A DNA stretch of 48,237 nucleotides. Source: Gemmatimonadota bacterium. Its GTDB lineage: Bacteria > Gemmatimonadota > Gemmatimonadetes > Longimicrobiales > Gaopeijiaceae. This document shows, piece after piece, positions 16,665 through 25,124 of the stretch; positions within the stretch are counted from its first letter, which is position 1, and every line of letters starts with the position of its first letter. Location of the stretch: the NCBI GenBank assembly GCA_028874905.1, contig JAPPGZ010000002.1, positions 1-48,237 of the forward strand, in the 5' to 3' direction. Under the pieces are notes generated by a model that was given only the letters and a program-made list of their open reading frames with translations, searched no databases and was not told the DNA's origin. The position numbers and the translations under genes are program-made.

Positions 16665-18365
16665 TTGTCCTATCTCGCGCTAGCACGGAAGTACCGGCCC
16701 CGACGCTTCGGGGAGGTGTCCACGCAGGAGCACGTGTCGCAGACGCTTCGGCACGCGGTCGCCGGGGATCGCGTCGGGCATGCGTACCTCTTCTCCGGCC
16801 CGCGGGGCGTCGGCAAGACGACTCTGGCGCGCGTGCTCGCGATGTCGCTCAATTGTCCCGACCGTGCCGCCGAGGGCGAACCCTGCGGAGTTTGCCGGGA
16901 CTGTTCGCACATCTGGGCGGGCCATACATCGCTCGATGTCGTGGAGATCGACGCGGCCTCGAACCGGGGCGTCGACGACGCCCGGGAGCTTCGTGAACGC
17001 GCGATGTACGCGCCCTCCGAGGCGGATCGCTACAAGGTCTACATCCTCGACGAGGCCCACATGCTCACGCGCGAGGCGTGGAATGCGCTCCTCAAGATCC
17101 TGGAAGAGCCCCCACCCAGGGTGATCTTTGTCTTCGCTACCACGGAACCCCGGAAGATCCGCCAGAGCGCGTCACCGATCCTGTCGCGCTGCCAGCGGTT
17201 CGACTTCCGCCGCATCGGCGCCACGGACATCATGAAGCGGCTGGACGAGGTCCTGGAGGCCGAAGGCATCAAGGCCGACCCCGAGGCGCTGCGGGCGATC
17301 GCCCGGAAAGCGAACGGAGGCATGCGCGACGGGCTGTCGCTGCTGGACCAGGTGCTGGCCCTGTCCGATGAGCGCGTGAGCATGGACTCGGTCGTGCGCG
17401 TCCTCGGGGTGGTGGACGAGCAACGTTACCTGGATCTCCTGGATATCGTTATCGAGCGCCGGCACGGAGCCGTCTTCGAGTTTGTCGAGGAGTTGATCGA
17501 CGAAGGGCACGACCTCGTCGAGTTCTACTACGGGCTGGCCGAGAAGCTGCGACTGTTGTTGCGCATGTCGCTGGATTCCTCTTCCGCCGCTGGCGATCTG
17601 AACGAGGATCTGCGCGACGATTTCGCCGGTAGGGCGGCAGCGTTCGCGCCCGGGGACCTTGTGCGGATGCTGGCCATGGCCTCGGCCCTCGAGGCCGACG
17701 GCAGTCTGCGGCGCACGGGCAGGCCGCGGGTCCTCATCGAGATGCTTCTGCTCCGCATGAGCTACCTGGACCGCACCGTGGAGCTGGAGGAGATCATCCA
17801 GGCACTCGGTGGAACACCACCCGGCGAGCCGGTATCGCCCACCGAGCCGGTACCGGTGGTGCGGGCTCCCCTTCAGGCCGCCGGGTCCGACGCGCCCGGC
17901 CCAGCCTCTGCCGCCGATGGTCCGGGGCGGTCTGAGACGCCGTCGGCCGGGACGCTCGATGCGGTTTGGAACGCCGTGTTGCGCGACCGGGAGCGGGTCG
18001 GACGGGCACTTTCGTTCCTCCTGCGCGGATCGGCCACACTGGACGGGACGGACAGCGGCCTCTCGCTGGTGGTTGCTGCGGGGCCGGCATCCGACGAACT
18101 ACGGGATGCGCCCAGGCGGCGGGCGCTGCTCGAGGCGCTGGCCCTTCATTCGGGCCGCGAATCTGCAGAGATTTCAATCGAGATTGATGGGAGTGACCTT
18201 TCAGGCGGCGAGGGTGCCTCGGATGGGAAAGCCGGTCCGCCGGGCAGCCCCGCCGGAAGGGTCACTCGGGACTCGGTCCGGGAGTCACGTCTGAACGAAC
18301 TGGTCAAACGTGCTCCGCAACTCGAACGAGCCGTCGTCGAGCTGGATCTCGAGTTGGTCGACTGA
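16665..18365 (+). CDS. dnaX: DNA polymerase III subunits gamma/tau
   Basis: 566-aa clamp-loader ATPase. Domain I has Walker A GPRGVGKTT (45-53), a zinc module (NCPDRAAEGEPCGVCRDC), Walker B YILDEAHML and sensor SRC in ILSRCQRFDF. Domains II-III run to about residue 370. A Pro/Ala-rich linker (TPPGEPVSPTEPVP) leads to a small C-terminal domain with VWNAVLRDRERVG. No A-rich slippery heptamer is visible, so probably only the full form is made. Starts at TTG 16665, 41 bp after the SRP RNA; MSYLALARKYRPRRF is the canonical N-terminus, so this start is firm. First gene of the dnaX-ybaB-recR group. Confidence 0.96.
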   Translation: MSYLALARKYRPRRFGEVSTQEHVSQTLRHAVAGDRVGHAYLFSGPRGVGKTTLARVLAMSLNCPDRAAEGEPCGVCRDCSHIWAGHTSLDVVEIDAASNRGVDDARELRERAMYAPSEADRYKVYILDEAHMLTREAWNALLKILEEPPPRVIFVFATTEPRKIRQSASPILSRCQRFDFRRIGATDIMKRLDEVLEAEGIKADPEALRAIARKANGGMRDGLSLLDQVLALSDERVSMDSVVRVLGVVDEQRYLDLLDIVIERRHGAVFEFVEELIDEGHDLVEFYYGLAEKLRLLLRMSLDSSSAAGDLNEDLRDDFAGRAAAFAPGDLVRMLAMASALEADGSLRRTGRPRVLIEMLLLRMSYLDRTVELEEIIQALGGTPPGEPVSPTEPVPVVRAPLQAAGSDAPGPASAADGPGRSETPSAGTLDAVWNAVLRDRERVGRALSFLLRGSATLDGTDSGLSLVVAAGPASDELRDAPRRRALLEALALHSGRESAEISIEIDGSDLSGGEGASDGKAGPPGSPAGRVTRDSVRESRLNELVKRAPQLERAVVELDLELVD

Positions 18366-18397
18366 GCGGCGAAGTCCATGAACCCGGCAGAAGCAAC

Positions 18398-18715
18398 ATG
18401 ACGAATATCCAGCAGTTGATGAAGATGGGGCAGCAGATCCAGGCCAGGATCAAGGAGCTGCAGGACAGCCTGCACACGGAGGAGCTGACGGCTTCGTCCG
18501 GGGGCGGCATGGTGACCGCGCGCGTGAACGGCAAGGGCGACCTCAGGGGCATTTCGATCGACCGGGAGGTGATCGACCCGGAAGATCCCGAGATGCTCGA
18601 GGATCTGGTCGTGGCGGCAGTGGCGGAGGCCCAGAACCGCGCGCGCGACTTTTCGGAAGAACGGATGCGCGGAGCGGCGGGGGGCCTGCCGGTCCAGTTG
18701 CCCGGACTGTTCTGA
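18398..18715 (+). CDS. YbaB/EbfC nucleoid-associated protein
   Basis: 105-aa DNA-binding protein of the YbaB/EbfC family, dimerising by long helices. It shows MTNIQQLMKMGQQIQARIKE, the GGGMVTARVNGKGDL sheet, and DPEDPEMLEDLVVAAVAEA. The fixed order dnaX-ybaB-recR supports the call. ATG 18398, with ggcagaag upstream. Normal length. Confidence 0.95.
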   Translation: MTNIQQLMKMGQQIQARIKELQDSLHTEELTASSGGGMVTARVNGKGDLRGISIDREVIDPEDPEMLEDLVVAAVAEAQNRARDFSEERMRGAAGGLPVQLPGLF

Positions 18716-18724
18716 CCCGGGCTC

Positions 18725-19339
18725 TTGGATAGCCGCCGCCAGGTTCAATCACCGATCGAGGGGCTCTGCCGAGAACTGCGGAAGCTGCCCGGGATCGGAA
18801 CCAAGACCGCGTTGCGCCTGGCGTTCCATCTCGTCAAGGGAGCCAAGGACGATGTTCGCCAGCTTGCGAGTGTGCTCCTGGAGGTTGCGGAGCGGATACA
18901 CCCCTGCCCGCAGTGCGGCAACTACTGCGACGAGGCGCTATGCCCGGTGTGCCGGGATCCTTCCCGTGATCACGGTGTGATCTGCGTGGTGGAAGAAGCC
19001 TACGAGGTGGGTGCCATAGAGAGGGCCGGACGGTACCGCGGACTCTTCCACGTGCTTGGCGGCCGTCTCTCTCCTCTTGACGGGATTGGTCCGGAACACC
19101 TGAATATCGATGGTCTGGTCAGCCGGATCGCAAAGGCGCCAGAGCCGCCTGCAGAGGTTATCCTTGCGACCAACGCGAGCGTCGAAGGCGAGGCTACCGC
19201 AGTCTATCTGCAGGGCCTGCTCAGCCCGTACGTATCGCGTGTGACGCGCCTGGCGAGGGGAATCCCGGTCGGAAGTGATCTGGAGTATGTTGACGGCACA
19301 ACCATCGGCGAGGCCCTGGCCGGCCGGCGGGAAATGTAG
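18725..19339 (+). CDS. recR: Recombination mediator RecR
   Basis: 204-aa DNA-clamp protein of the RecFOR pathway. It has a helix-hairpin-helix (LPGIGTKTALRLAFHLV), a Cys4 zinc finger (CPQCGNYC...CPVC), a Toprim domain (VICVVEEAYEVGAIE) and the C-terminal Walker-like GEATAVYL region. TTG start at 18725, 9 bp after ybaB; it precedes the family core by about the usual distance. recF/recO are not in the window. Confidence 0.96.
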   Translation: MDSRRQVQSPIEGLCRELRKLPGIGTKTALRLAFHLVKGAKDDVRQLASVLLEVAERIHPCPQCGNYCDEALCPVCRDPSRDHGVICVVEEAYEVGAIERAGRYRGLFHVLGGRLSPLDGIGPEHLNIDGLVSRIAKAPEPPAEVILATNASVEGEATAVYLQGLLSPYVSRVTRLARGIPVGSDLEYVDGTTIGEALAGRREM

Positions 19340-19352
19340 GGGGGAGGAAGCT

Positions 19353-19667
19353 GTGAATCGAAGGACGCGCCAAATCGGTCTTTTCCTGTTTGCTGCGGGT
19401 GCGGTGGGCGCGTTGACCGGGCTGCTGCTGAAGCATCAGGTGGTGCGCCATCGGCGCGAGCTCTTCAGTTCGAATCCGTTCCGGCGGCTGGCGGCGCTGC
19501 GCCACATGGCGGGTGAGCCGGCCACCGTCGACGCGATCACCGTCCTGCGCGACTTTGCCGCGTGGGAGCCGCGGCGCCTCCTGAGGACCCGGGCCGCTTC
19601 CGTGCTGGCACGCATGCGACGGGAGCTGCGAAAGAAGGCTTCTCCGGCACCACGGACTGCCAGGTGA
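19353..19667 (+). CDS. Small membrane-anchored protein, unknown function
   Basis: 104 aa. A short basic start (NRRTRQ) precedes one transmembrane helix (IGLFLFAAGAVGALTGLLLK, residues 8-27). A soluble helical part follows (FRRLAALRHMAGEPATVDAI, LLRTRAASVLARMRREL), loosely HEAT-like, with a basic tail. I recognise no family. GTG 19353 is firm: a strong SD, ggggaggaag, ends 2 bases upstream and part of it sits at the right distance. Its stop overlaps the pgsA GTG start by 4 bases, so it is probably made with pgsA. Confidence 0.75.
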   Translation: MNRRTRQIGLFLFAAGAVGALTGLLLKHQVVRHRRELFSSNPFRRLAALRHMAGEPATVDAITVLRDFAAWEPRRLLRTRAASVLARMRRELRKKASPAPRTAR

Positions 19668-20293
19668 ACCTTCCCAACGCCATTACGGTGGCGCGGATCG
19701 CCGTCAGCCCCCTTATCGCCTACCTCGCCCTCGCGCCCTCGGTTGCGAGTCGGTACGCGGCCTTCGTGCTTTTCCTGCTCGCTGCCTTCTCCGACGTGTG
19801 GGACGGCTATCTGGCCCGCCGGTACGGGTGGATCACGGATACGGGCAAACTGCTCGATCCAATCGCCGACAAACTGCTTCTGGCGAGCACGTTCGTGCCG
19901 ATTTACTTCATTTCGCGCCGTCCCGACGCGCTCAGCAGCCTCCCCTGGTGGGGCACGTTGCCCGTGTGGGTCGTCGTCGTGGTATTCGGGCGTGAACTGT
20001 TCGTGACCCTGTTTCGCGCCTACGCCGTCCGCCGCGGGATCGTGATTGCCGCGGGAACCCTCGGTAAGCGTAAAGCGCTGCTCCAGAATTTCTTCATCGG
20101 GGGACTGCTGCTGTGGTATCCGCTGCTGCTCTCAGCCACCGCGCTGGGATGGTCGGGATCCTTCTGGGCCGGCTGGCAGACGTTCCACAGGACCTGGATC
20201 GGGGTCACGCTGGGTCTTGCGGTCCTGCTCACACTGCTTTCGATGGGTCAGTATCTGTGGCGGTATCGGGCGCTGGTCGGGAGGAAGGAATGA
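19664..20293 (+). CDS. pgsA: CDP-diacylglycerol-glycerol-3-phosphate 3-phosphatidyltransferase
   Basis: Integral membrane enzyme that starts phosphatidylglycerol synthesis by joining CDP-DAG and glycerol-3-phosphate. 209 aa with the full CDP-alcohol phosphotransferase motif, DVWDGYLARR...GKLLDPIADKL, and several hydrophobic helices. GTG 19664 (MNLPNAITVARI) overlaps the upstream stop; that N-terminus is typical. The neighbour pgsA-cinA is a common pair. Length slightly over the usual 180-190 because of a C-terminal extra helix. Confidence 0.95.
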   Translation: MNLPNAITVARIAVSPLIAYLALAPSVASRYAAFVLFLLAAFSDVWDGYLARRYGWITDTGKLLDPIADKLLLASTFVPIYFISRRPDALSSLPWWGTLPVWVVVVVFGRELFVTLFRAYAVRRGIVIAAGTLGKRKALLQNFFIGGLLLWYPLLLSATALGWSGSFWAGWQTFHRTWIGVTLGLAVLLTLLSMGQYLWRYRALVGRKE

Positions 20294-20811
20294 CACCGGA
20301 GCCCGGGGGGGCAGACTATCGATCCATCCCGGAGCTCGTGCAGCATCTGTCGAGCGCTTCACGTGAACGCGGATTGAAGATTGCGACTGCGGAAAGCTGT
20401 ACGGGCGGCATGGTCGGCGCGGCCATTACCGATCAACCGGGGGCATCCGCATGTTACGTCGGAGGCGCAATTGCCTACTGTGACGACGTCAAGGTGCGCT
20501 GCCTGAACGTCGACCCGATGGTCATCACTGCCCATGGCGCCGTGTCGAAGCTGGTCGCCCTGCAGATGGCGTTCGGTGCGCGCCGGTACTTCTCCGCCGA
20601 TGTGGCCCTCGCAGTCACGGGGATCGCGGGCCCGCGTGGAGGCAGTGCGGAAAAGCCTGTGGGAACAGTCTGGATCGCCGTGGCCCTGAGCGATGGAATC
20701 GGCACGGCTCGGCGTATGCAGTTCGTGGGCGAGCGTGCGGCGATCCGGGACAGGAGCGTGGCCGCCGTCCTGCGATTGGCGACGCAGGCGATTGCGACGC
20801 ACGATCTGTGA
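20290..20811 (+). CDS. CinA C-terminal domain protein, nicotinamide-nucleotide amidase (PncC-like)
   Basis: 173-aa stand-alone CinA C-terminal domain, without the N-terminal MoaB-like ADP-ribose pyrophosphatase part. Motifs: ATAESCTGGMVG (nucleophile Ser), YVGGAIAYCDDVK, TGIAGPRGGSAEKPVGTVWIA. It likely deamidates nicotinamide mononucleotide to recycle NAD breakdown products. ATG 20290 overlaps the pgsA stop (atga). NadE lies 18 kb away. The gap to grpE shows cataat at 20830 but no good -35. Confidence 0.9.
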   Translation: MTPEPGGADYRSIPELVQHLSSASRERGLKIATAESCTGGMVGAAITDQPGASACYVGGAIAYCDDVKVRCLNVDPMVITAHGAVSKLVALQMAFGARRYFSADVALAVTGIAGPRGGSAEKPVGTVWIAVALSDGIGTARRMQFVGERAAIRDRSVAAVLRLATQAIATHDL

Positions 20812-20919
20812 GCCGAGGCCGCAAGGGCCCATAATGGATACGCGCCAAGTACATTGCCGCGTCGACTAGCGAACTGGCAGGCGCCGGTGTCGCGTGATCA
20901 ACAAACGGATTGAAGGTGA

Positions 20920-21492
20920 ATGACGGAACAACCGAATGGAGAGGTGAATCCGGTGGAGCCGGAAGATCGTCGGGAGGAACCGGAGGAGGCGACGGACGTT
21001 CCCGAACCGTCCGGCGAACCGGAGCAGCCCGATGAAGAGGACACTGCCGAACGGCTTCGGGCCGAGCGTGACAGATCGAAGGACCAGCATCTGAGATTGG
21101 CGGCCGACTTCGACAACTACCGAAAGCGCACTGAGGGCCGGTTGCGCCAGCGATGGAACAGCGCCCAGGCCGATCTGGTTTCGCGCCTCCTCGACCCCCT
21201 CGACGACCTCCTGCGCGTCACCGCTCTGGAACCCGAGACGGCGTCGGTCGAGGCGATTGTCGAAGGCGTCGACCTCGTGGAGAGGAAGTTCTTTCGTGTG
21301 CTCGAGGACATCGGGGTGGAGATTGTAGACCCCGCCGGCGAGGCCTTCGACCCGAACACCATGGAGGCAATGATGCAGGTGCCGGCGGAGTCGGAAGACG
21401 ACGACGAAACGGTGGCGCAGGTGTTCCAGCGGGGGTATGCCATGAAGGGGCTGCTCGTGCGTCCCGCGCGCGTGAGTGTCTACAAGGCATAG
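20920..21492 (+). CDS. grpE: Heat-shock nucleotide exchange factor GrpE
   Basis: 190-aa DnaK cochaperone that releases ADP. The first 45 residues are acidic and disordered (EEPEEATDVPEP). A long dimer helix holds RLAADFDNYRKRTEGR. The C-terminal beta wing carries FDPNTMEAMMQVP and VFQRGYAMKGLLVRPARVSV. ATG 20920 has gaaggtga 5 bases upstream. No CIRCE element is seen in the 108-bp gap before it. dnaJ follows 53 bp later; dnaK and hrcA are absent from the window. Confidence 0.96.
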   Translation: MTEQPNGEVNPVEPEDRREEPEEATDVPEPSGEPEQPDEEDTAERLRAERDRSKDQHLRLAADFDNYRKRTEGRLRQRWNSAQADLVSRLLDPLDDLLRVTALEPETASVEAIVEGVDLVERKFFRVLEDIGVEIVDPAGEAFDPNTMEAMMQVPAESEDDDETVAQVFQRGYAMKGLLVRPARVSVYKA

Positions 21493-21545
21493 CAGGCCGT
21501 GGACAGAATTCCCCCGGCATTCGAGCGGCGAGGATCGCGAGCCAG

Positions 21546-22655
21546 ATGAGCCAGGCGACCAAGGACTACTACGCGATACTCGGCGTCGACGAGAAGGCCG
21601 ACCAGGCCACGATCAAGAGCGCCTATCGGCGGCTCGCCAAGCGCTATCACCCGGACGCGAATCCCGGCAACCCCCGCGCGGCGGAGCGGTTCAAGGAGGT
21701 CGGCGAGGCGAATGGGGTGCTTTCCGACCCCGGGAAGCGGAAGCAATACGACCAGATGCGCAAGCTGGGAGCCTTCGGCTTCGGGGGTGCGCGCAGACCC
21801 GGTTCGCGCACCAGTCCACCGGGTACTTCCAGCTTTTCCTTCGAGGACCTCGGGGGGCTGGGAGGCTTCTCGGACATCTTCTCCTCCATCTTCGACCGCG
21901 GCAAGAAGCCGGGCCCGAAGCCCGGCGGTCCCCGCAAGGGCAAGGATATCGAATACAGCGTCGACGTTTCGTTCTTGACGGCGGCGCAGGGCGGCAAGGT
22001 CGCCGTTTCCGTGCCCATCAACGAGGAATGCGCAACCTGCCGCGGGTCCGGGGGGGCGCCCGGAACGGCCTGGAACAAGTGCGCCGAGTGCAAGGGGAAG
22101 GGAAGCGTCTCCTTCGGTCAGGGCGGCTTTGCCGTCAACCGGCCGTGCCCGGCGTGTCTGGGCCGCGGGGAGCGCGCCGAAAAGGAGTGTGGGGCGTGTG
22201 ATGGGGCCGGGAAGGTGCACCAGGACCGCAAGATCCAGGTATCGGTGCCCGCCGGCGTGCAGACCAACTCCAAGGTCCGCCTTACGGGCCAGGGCGAGCG
22301 CGGCCAAAAAGGCGGGGCGCCGGGGGACGTGGTCATCACCTTCAAGGTGGAACCGCACGCGTTCTTCCGGCGCGAGGGCAACGACATCCTTGTTACCGTC
22401 CCGATCAACCTCGCGCAGGCCGCTCTGGGATCGCGCATCAGGGTCTCGACGATTTCGGGAAGAAAGGTCGTGCTGCGCATCCCGCCAGGTACGCAGCCCG
22501 GCACGCGCTTCCGCATCCGGGGGCAGGGGATCACGCGCAAGGGTCGGACGGGAGACCAGTTCGTTGAGGTCAAGGTCTCCGTTCCCGAGTCCCTTAGCGA
22601 GGATCAGGTGGAACAGTTCCGGGAGTTCGCGGACGCCGCGGGCCTGAAATGGTGA
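21546..22655 (+). CDS. dnaJ: Molecular chaperone DnaJ
   Basis: 369-aa type I Hsp40. The J domain (residues 6-70) has YYAILGV and the HPD triad in KRYHPDANPG. A Gly/Phe/Ser-rich region follows. The zinc-finger domain has four CxxCxGxG repeats: CATCRGSG, CAECKGKG, CPACLGRG, CGACDGAG. The C-terminal substrate domain has VPAGVQTNSKVRLTGQGERG. ATG 21546 gives the standard N-terminus. Pairs with GrpE to drive DnaK. Its stop is 6 bp from that of mnmA on the other strand. Confidence 0.97.
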   Translation: MSQATKDYYAILGVDEKADQATIKSAYRRLAKRYHPDANPGNPRAAERFKEVGEANGVLSDPGKRKQYDQMRKLGAFGFGGARRPGSRTSPPGTSSFSFEDLGGLGGFSDIFSSIFDRGKKPGPKPGGPRKGKDIEYSVDVSFLTAAQGGKVAVSVPINEECATCRGSGGAPGTAWNKCAECKGKGSVSFGQGGFAVNRPCPACLGRGERAEKECGACDGAGKVHQDRKIQVSVPAGVQTNSKVRLTGQGERGQKGGAPGDVVITFKVEPHAFFRREGNDILVTVPINLAQAALGSRIRVSTISGRKVVLRIPPGTQPGTRFRIRGQGITRKGRTGDQFVEVKVSVPESLSEDQVEQFREFADAAGLKW

Positions 22656-22661
22656 GACGGA

Positions 22662-23774
22662 TCAGCCGGTGGCTCCGGACATGCGACGGATCCGACCGCC
22701 GCCCAGAACCTCCTCGCCGCTGAAAAACACGCAGGACTGCCCGGGAGTCACGGCAGCCGCGGGCTTCCTCAGGGCGAGTGTGAGACCGTCGGCGCCATGT
22801 GCTTCGACGCTGCACGGCAGTGCCGGCGACCGATACCGGATCTGGATGTCCATTCGGCTGCCCGGCGGCGGTGGCGGTGCCAGCCAGTTGAGTTCGCCGA
22901 CGCTTACGTCCCCCGCCCGGAGGAGGTACCGCGGTCCCACGACCACTTCACGTGTGGCGGCGCGGATCTCCAGCACGTACCAGGGTTCCGTCCGTCCTCC
23001 GCCGATCCCCTTCCGCTGACCGACGGTGTATCCGGAATAGCCCTGGTGCATCCCCAGCACCCGGCCGCGGTGGTCTACAATCGCTCCCGCTGAGAGCGCC
23101 GGATGCGTAGGGAGCAGTTTGCGCGCGAGGAAGTCGCGGTAGTTGCCCGTGGGCACGAAGCAGATCTCCTGTGACTCCGGCTTTGCGGCGGTTACGAGGC
23201 CGAATCGCCGGGCTCTTTCCCTTACCTCGGTCTTGGTCAGGTCTCCGAGCGGGAAGTGCAGCCGCTCGAGGAGATCGGCCGGGAGTCCCCACAGAAAGTA
23301 GGACTGATCCTTGGATGAATCCCGTCCCCGGAGCATGCGCGGCCGCTCCCCGGAGTGGTCGAGACGCACGTAGTGGCCCGATGCCACCCCGTCACAGCCA
23401 AGGACCCGTCCCCGCTTGAAGAGGTCGCGGAACTTCGTGTTGGAATTGCAGCGGACACACGGATTGGGCGTGCGTCCCACCGCATACTCGGCAACGAAGT
23501 CGTCGATTACGTCGCGGGTGAATTCCTCCTCAACGTCGAAGACGTAGTGAGGGATTCCCAACGCGTCGGCGACGCTGCGCGCGTCCCGGATTCCGTCCAG
23601 GCCACAGCACGTCTTGCTGCTCACCCCCGGGTCCGCACCGCTGTAGCAGAAGGTCTTCATGGTCGCGCCGACCACATCGTGCCCGGCCTCCACGAGCAAT
23701 GCCGCCGCGACCGACGAATCGACCCCGCCCGACATGGCCACCAGGATCCTCAACGGCTCCGCCCGGTTCGTCAT
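22662..23774 (-). CDS. mnmA: tRNA-specific 2-thiouridylase MnmA
   Basis: Installs the s2 group at U34 of tRNA Lys, Glu and Gln using persulfide sulfur. 370 aa: N-type PP-loop ATPase SGGVDSS (residues 14-20), catalytic Cys in NPCVRCNSNTKF, SKDQSYFLW, and the second Cys in ESQEICFVPTG. The C-terminal domains end with VFFSGEEVLGGG. ATG 23774 overlaps the desulfurase stop (atga), so sulfur donor and acceptor enzymes are translated together. The tRNA-Gln(UUG) at the window start is a predicted substrate. Confidence 0.96.
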   Translation of the reverse strand: MTNRAEPLRILVAMSGGVDSSVAAALLVEAGHDVVGATMKTFCYSGADPGVSSKTCCGLDGIRDARSVADALGIPHYVFDVEEEFTRDVIDDFVAEYAVGRTPNPCVRCNSNTKFRDLFKRGRVLGCDGVASGHYVRLDHSGERPRMLRGRDSSKDQSYFLWGLPADLLERLHFPLGDLTKTEVRERARRFGLVTAAKPESQEICFVPTGNYRDFLARKLLPTHPALSAGAIVDHRGRVLGMHQGYSGYTVGQRKGIGGGRTEPWYVLEIRAATREVVVGPRYLLRAGDVSVGELNWLAPPPPPGSRMDIQIRYRSPALPCSVEAHGADGLTLALRKPAAAVTPGQSCVFFSGEEVLGGGRIRRMSGATG

Positions 23775-24934
23775 TGCCGGACGAGCTCCCGTGTACGTTC
23801 GATGGCAGTGGCGACCGCGTCCACGATCCGGTCCACCTGCCGTTCCAGGTTGAGGTGGCCGAAACTCAATCGCAGGGTGGCCGCCGCCTCGCCGGGGTAG
23901 AGGGTGGCGAGCGTGCGGCTGGGAGCGGAAGAACCGCTGGCGCACGCGGACCCTCCGGACGCCGCGATTCCCTGGGCGTCCAGCGCCGCCAGCAGCGTGT
24001 CCGAGTCTGTCCCGGGAATGCCCAGCGACAGGATGTGGGGCGCACGCGGCAGGCCTTCCCCATTGATCCGCAGGTCCGGGGCACGCGCGACGAGTCGGGC
24101 CTGTACCGTATCCCGCATGGCCCCCAGCCGGGTGGACTCGGCGGCAACCTCCTCCACGGCCAGACGCAACGCCTCGGCGAGACCGACGGCTCCCGCGACA
24201 TCCTCCGTGCCGGGCCGAACGCCCCGCTCCTGTCCACCGCCAAAATGGAGCGGCTGCAAGCCGCGTGGATCCGTCGCGATCAGTGCACCGGTCCCCGTGG
24301 GCCCATGGATCTTGTGGCCGGTGACCGTGAGCAGATCGACGGGATTGTCCCGAAGCGACACGGGGATCTTGCCAACCGCCTGGACCGCGTCGCTGTGCAA
24401 CACCACCTCACGCTCGCGGCACACCTCCGAGACTTCCGCCATCGGGAGTTCCAGTCCGATCTCGTTGTTCACCCACATGCACGAGACTACCACCGGCCGC
24501 TCACGGACCGCCGCTTTCAGCGCGTCAACGTCGAAGACTCCGCCGCTGAATCCGATCACCGCGTGCCGGGCGCCTTCCACGGCGGCCTGTTCGGCGGCCT
24601 CGAACACGGCCGGGTGTTCAATGGAGGACGTGACCACCAGCGGAGCGCGGCCTCCGCTGGCGATGGCATTCCGTGCCCGGCCCAGGATGGCCAGGTTGTC
24701 CGATTCGGTTCCCCCGCGGGTAAAGAACACATTCGCTGCCGGGACATCCAGCGCCGTGGCCAGGGAAGCCCTCGCCCATTCCAGGCGGCGCCTGGCTCTG
24801 CGCCCCCAGGAGTGGCCGCTCGACGGGTTGCCGAAGCCCTCCGCGTGGCACTCCGACATCGCGGCGATCACTTCCGCACGGACCGGCGTGGTGGCCGCGT
24901 GGTCGAGGTAGATGGGTTCTGCGTTTCCCTGCAA
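23771..24934 (-). CDS. Cysteine desulfurase (IscS/NifS family)
   Basis: 387-aa PLP enzyme that takes sulfur from cysteine as an enzyme persulfide. Motifs: YLDHAATTPV, FTRGGTESDN, SSIEHPAV, HSDAVQAVGK, PLP lysine in TGHKIHGP and the active Cys in GSACASGSSAPS (a short loop as in group I). TTG 24934 has aggag 7 bases upstream and gives the canonical start. Directly followed by mnmA, so its main job is probably tRNA thiolation; Fe-S assembly is also possible, and no iscU is adjacent. Confidence 0.93.
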   Translation of the reverse strand: MQGNAEPIYLDHAATTPVRAEVIAAMSECHAEGFGNPSSGHSWGRRARRRLEWARASLATALDVPAANVFFTRGGTESDNLAILGRARNAIASGGRAPLVVTSSIEHPAVFEAAEQAAVEGARHAVIGFSGGVFDVDALKAAVRERPVVVSCMWVNNEIGLELPMAEVSEVCREREVVLHSDAVQAVGKIPVSLRDNPVDLLTVTGHKIHGPTGTGALIATDPRGLQPLHFGGGQERGVRPGTEDVAGAVGLAEALRLAVEEVAAESTRLGAMRDTVQARLVARAPDLRINGEGLPRAPHILSLGIPGTDSDTLLAALDAQGIAASGGSACASGSSAPSRTLATLYPGEAAATLRLSFGHLNLERQVDRIVDAVATAIERTRELVRQ

Positions 24935-25124
24935 CGGGCTGCTCCTGCCGGGGACTTGCCGTAATATGGCGACCTGGCGGCACTTGCGTGAGTGCTTGAT
25001 GCGAACGTGTTTCCCGATAACTTGCTAGCGGTCGACGGCGAACGGCACCCGGTTCCCTGGGCTTCCAGACCGCCGGGAACCTCGTTCGGTCGCCTCCACG
25101 CACACTGCTTCCCCCCAAAACACG

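Noticed and set aside
16665..18365. Programmed frameshift in dnaX
   Set aside because: No A-rich slippery heptamer with a following hairpin is visible; the gene reads as one frame.
20812..20919. CIRCE or heat-shock promoter before grpE
   Set aside because: No TTAGCACTC-N9-GAGTGCTAA or close variant. cataat at 20830 lacks a good -35.
24935..25124. Promoter for sucC or the desulfurase
   Set aside because: Several TTGATG-like and CATATT-like hexamers exist, but none has spacing of 16-19 bp to a partner.
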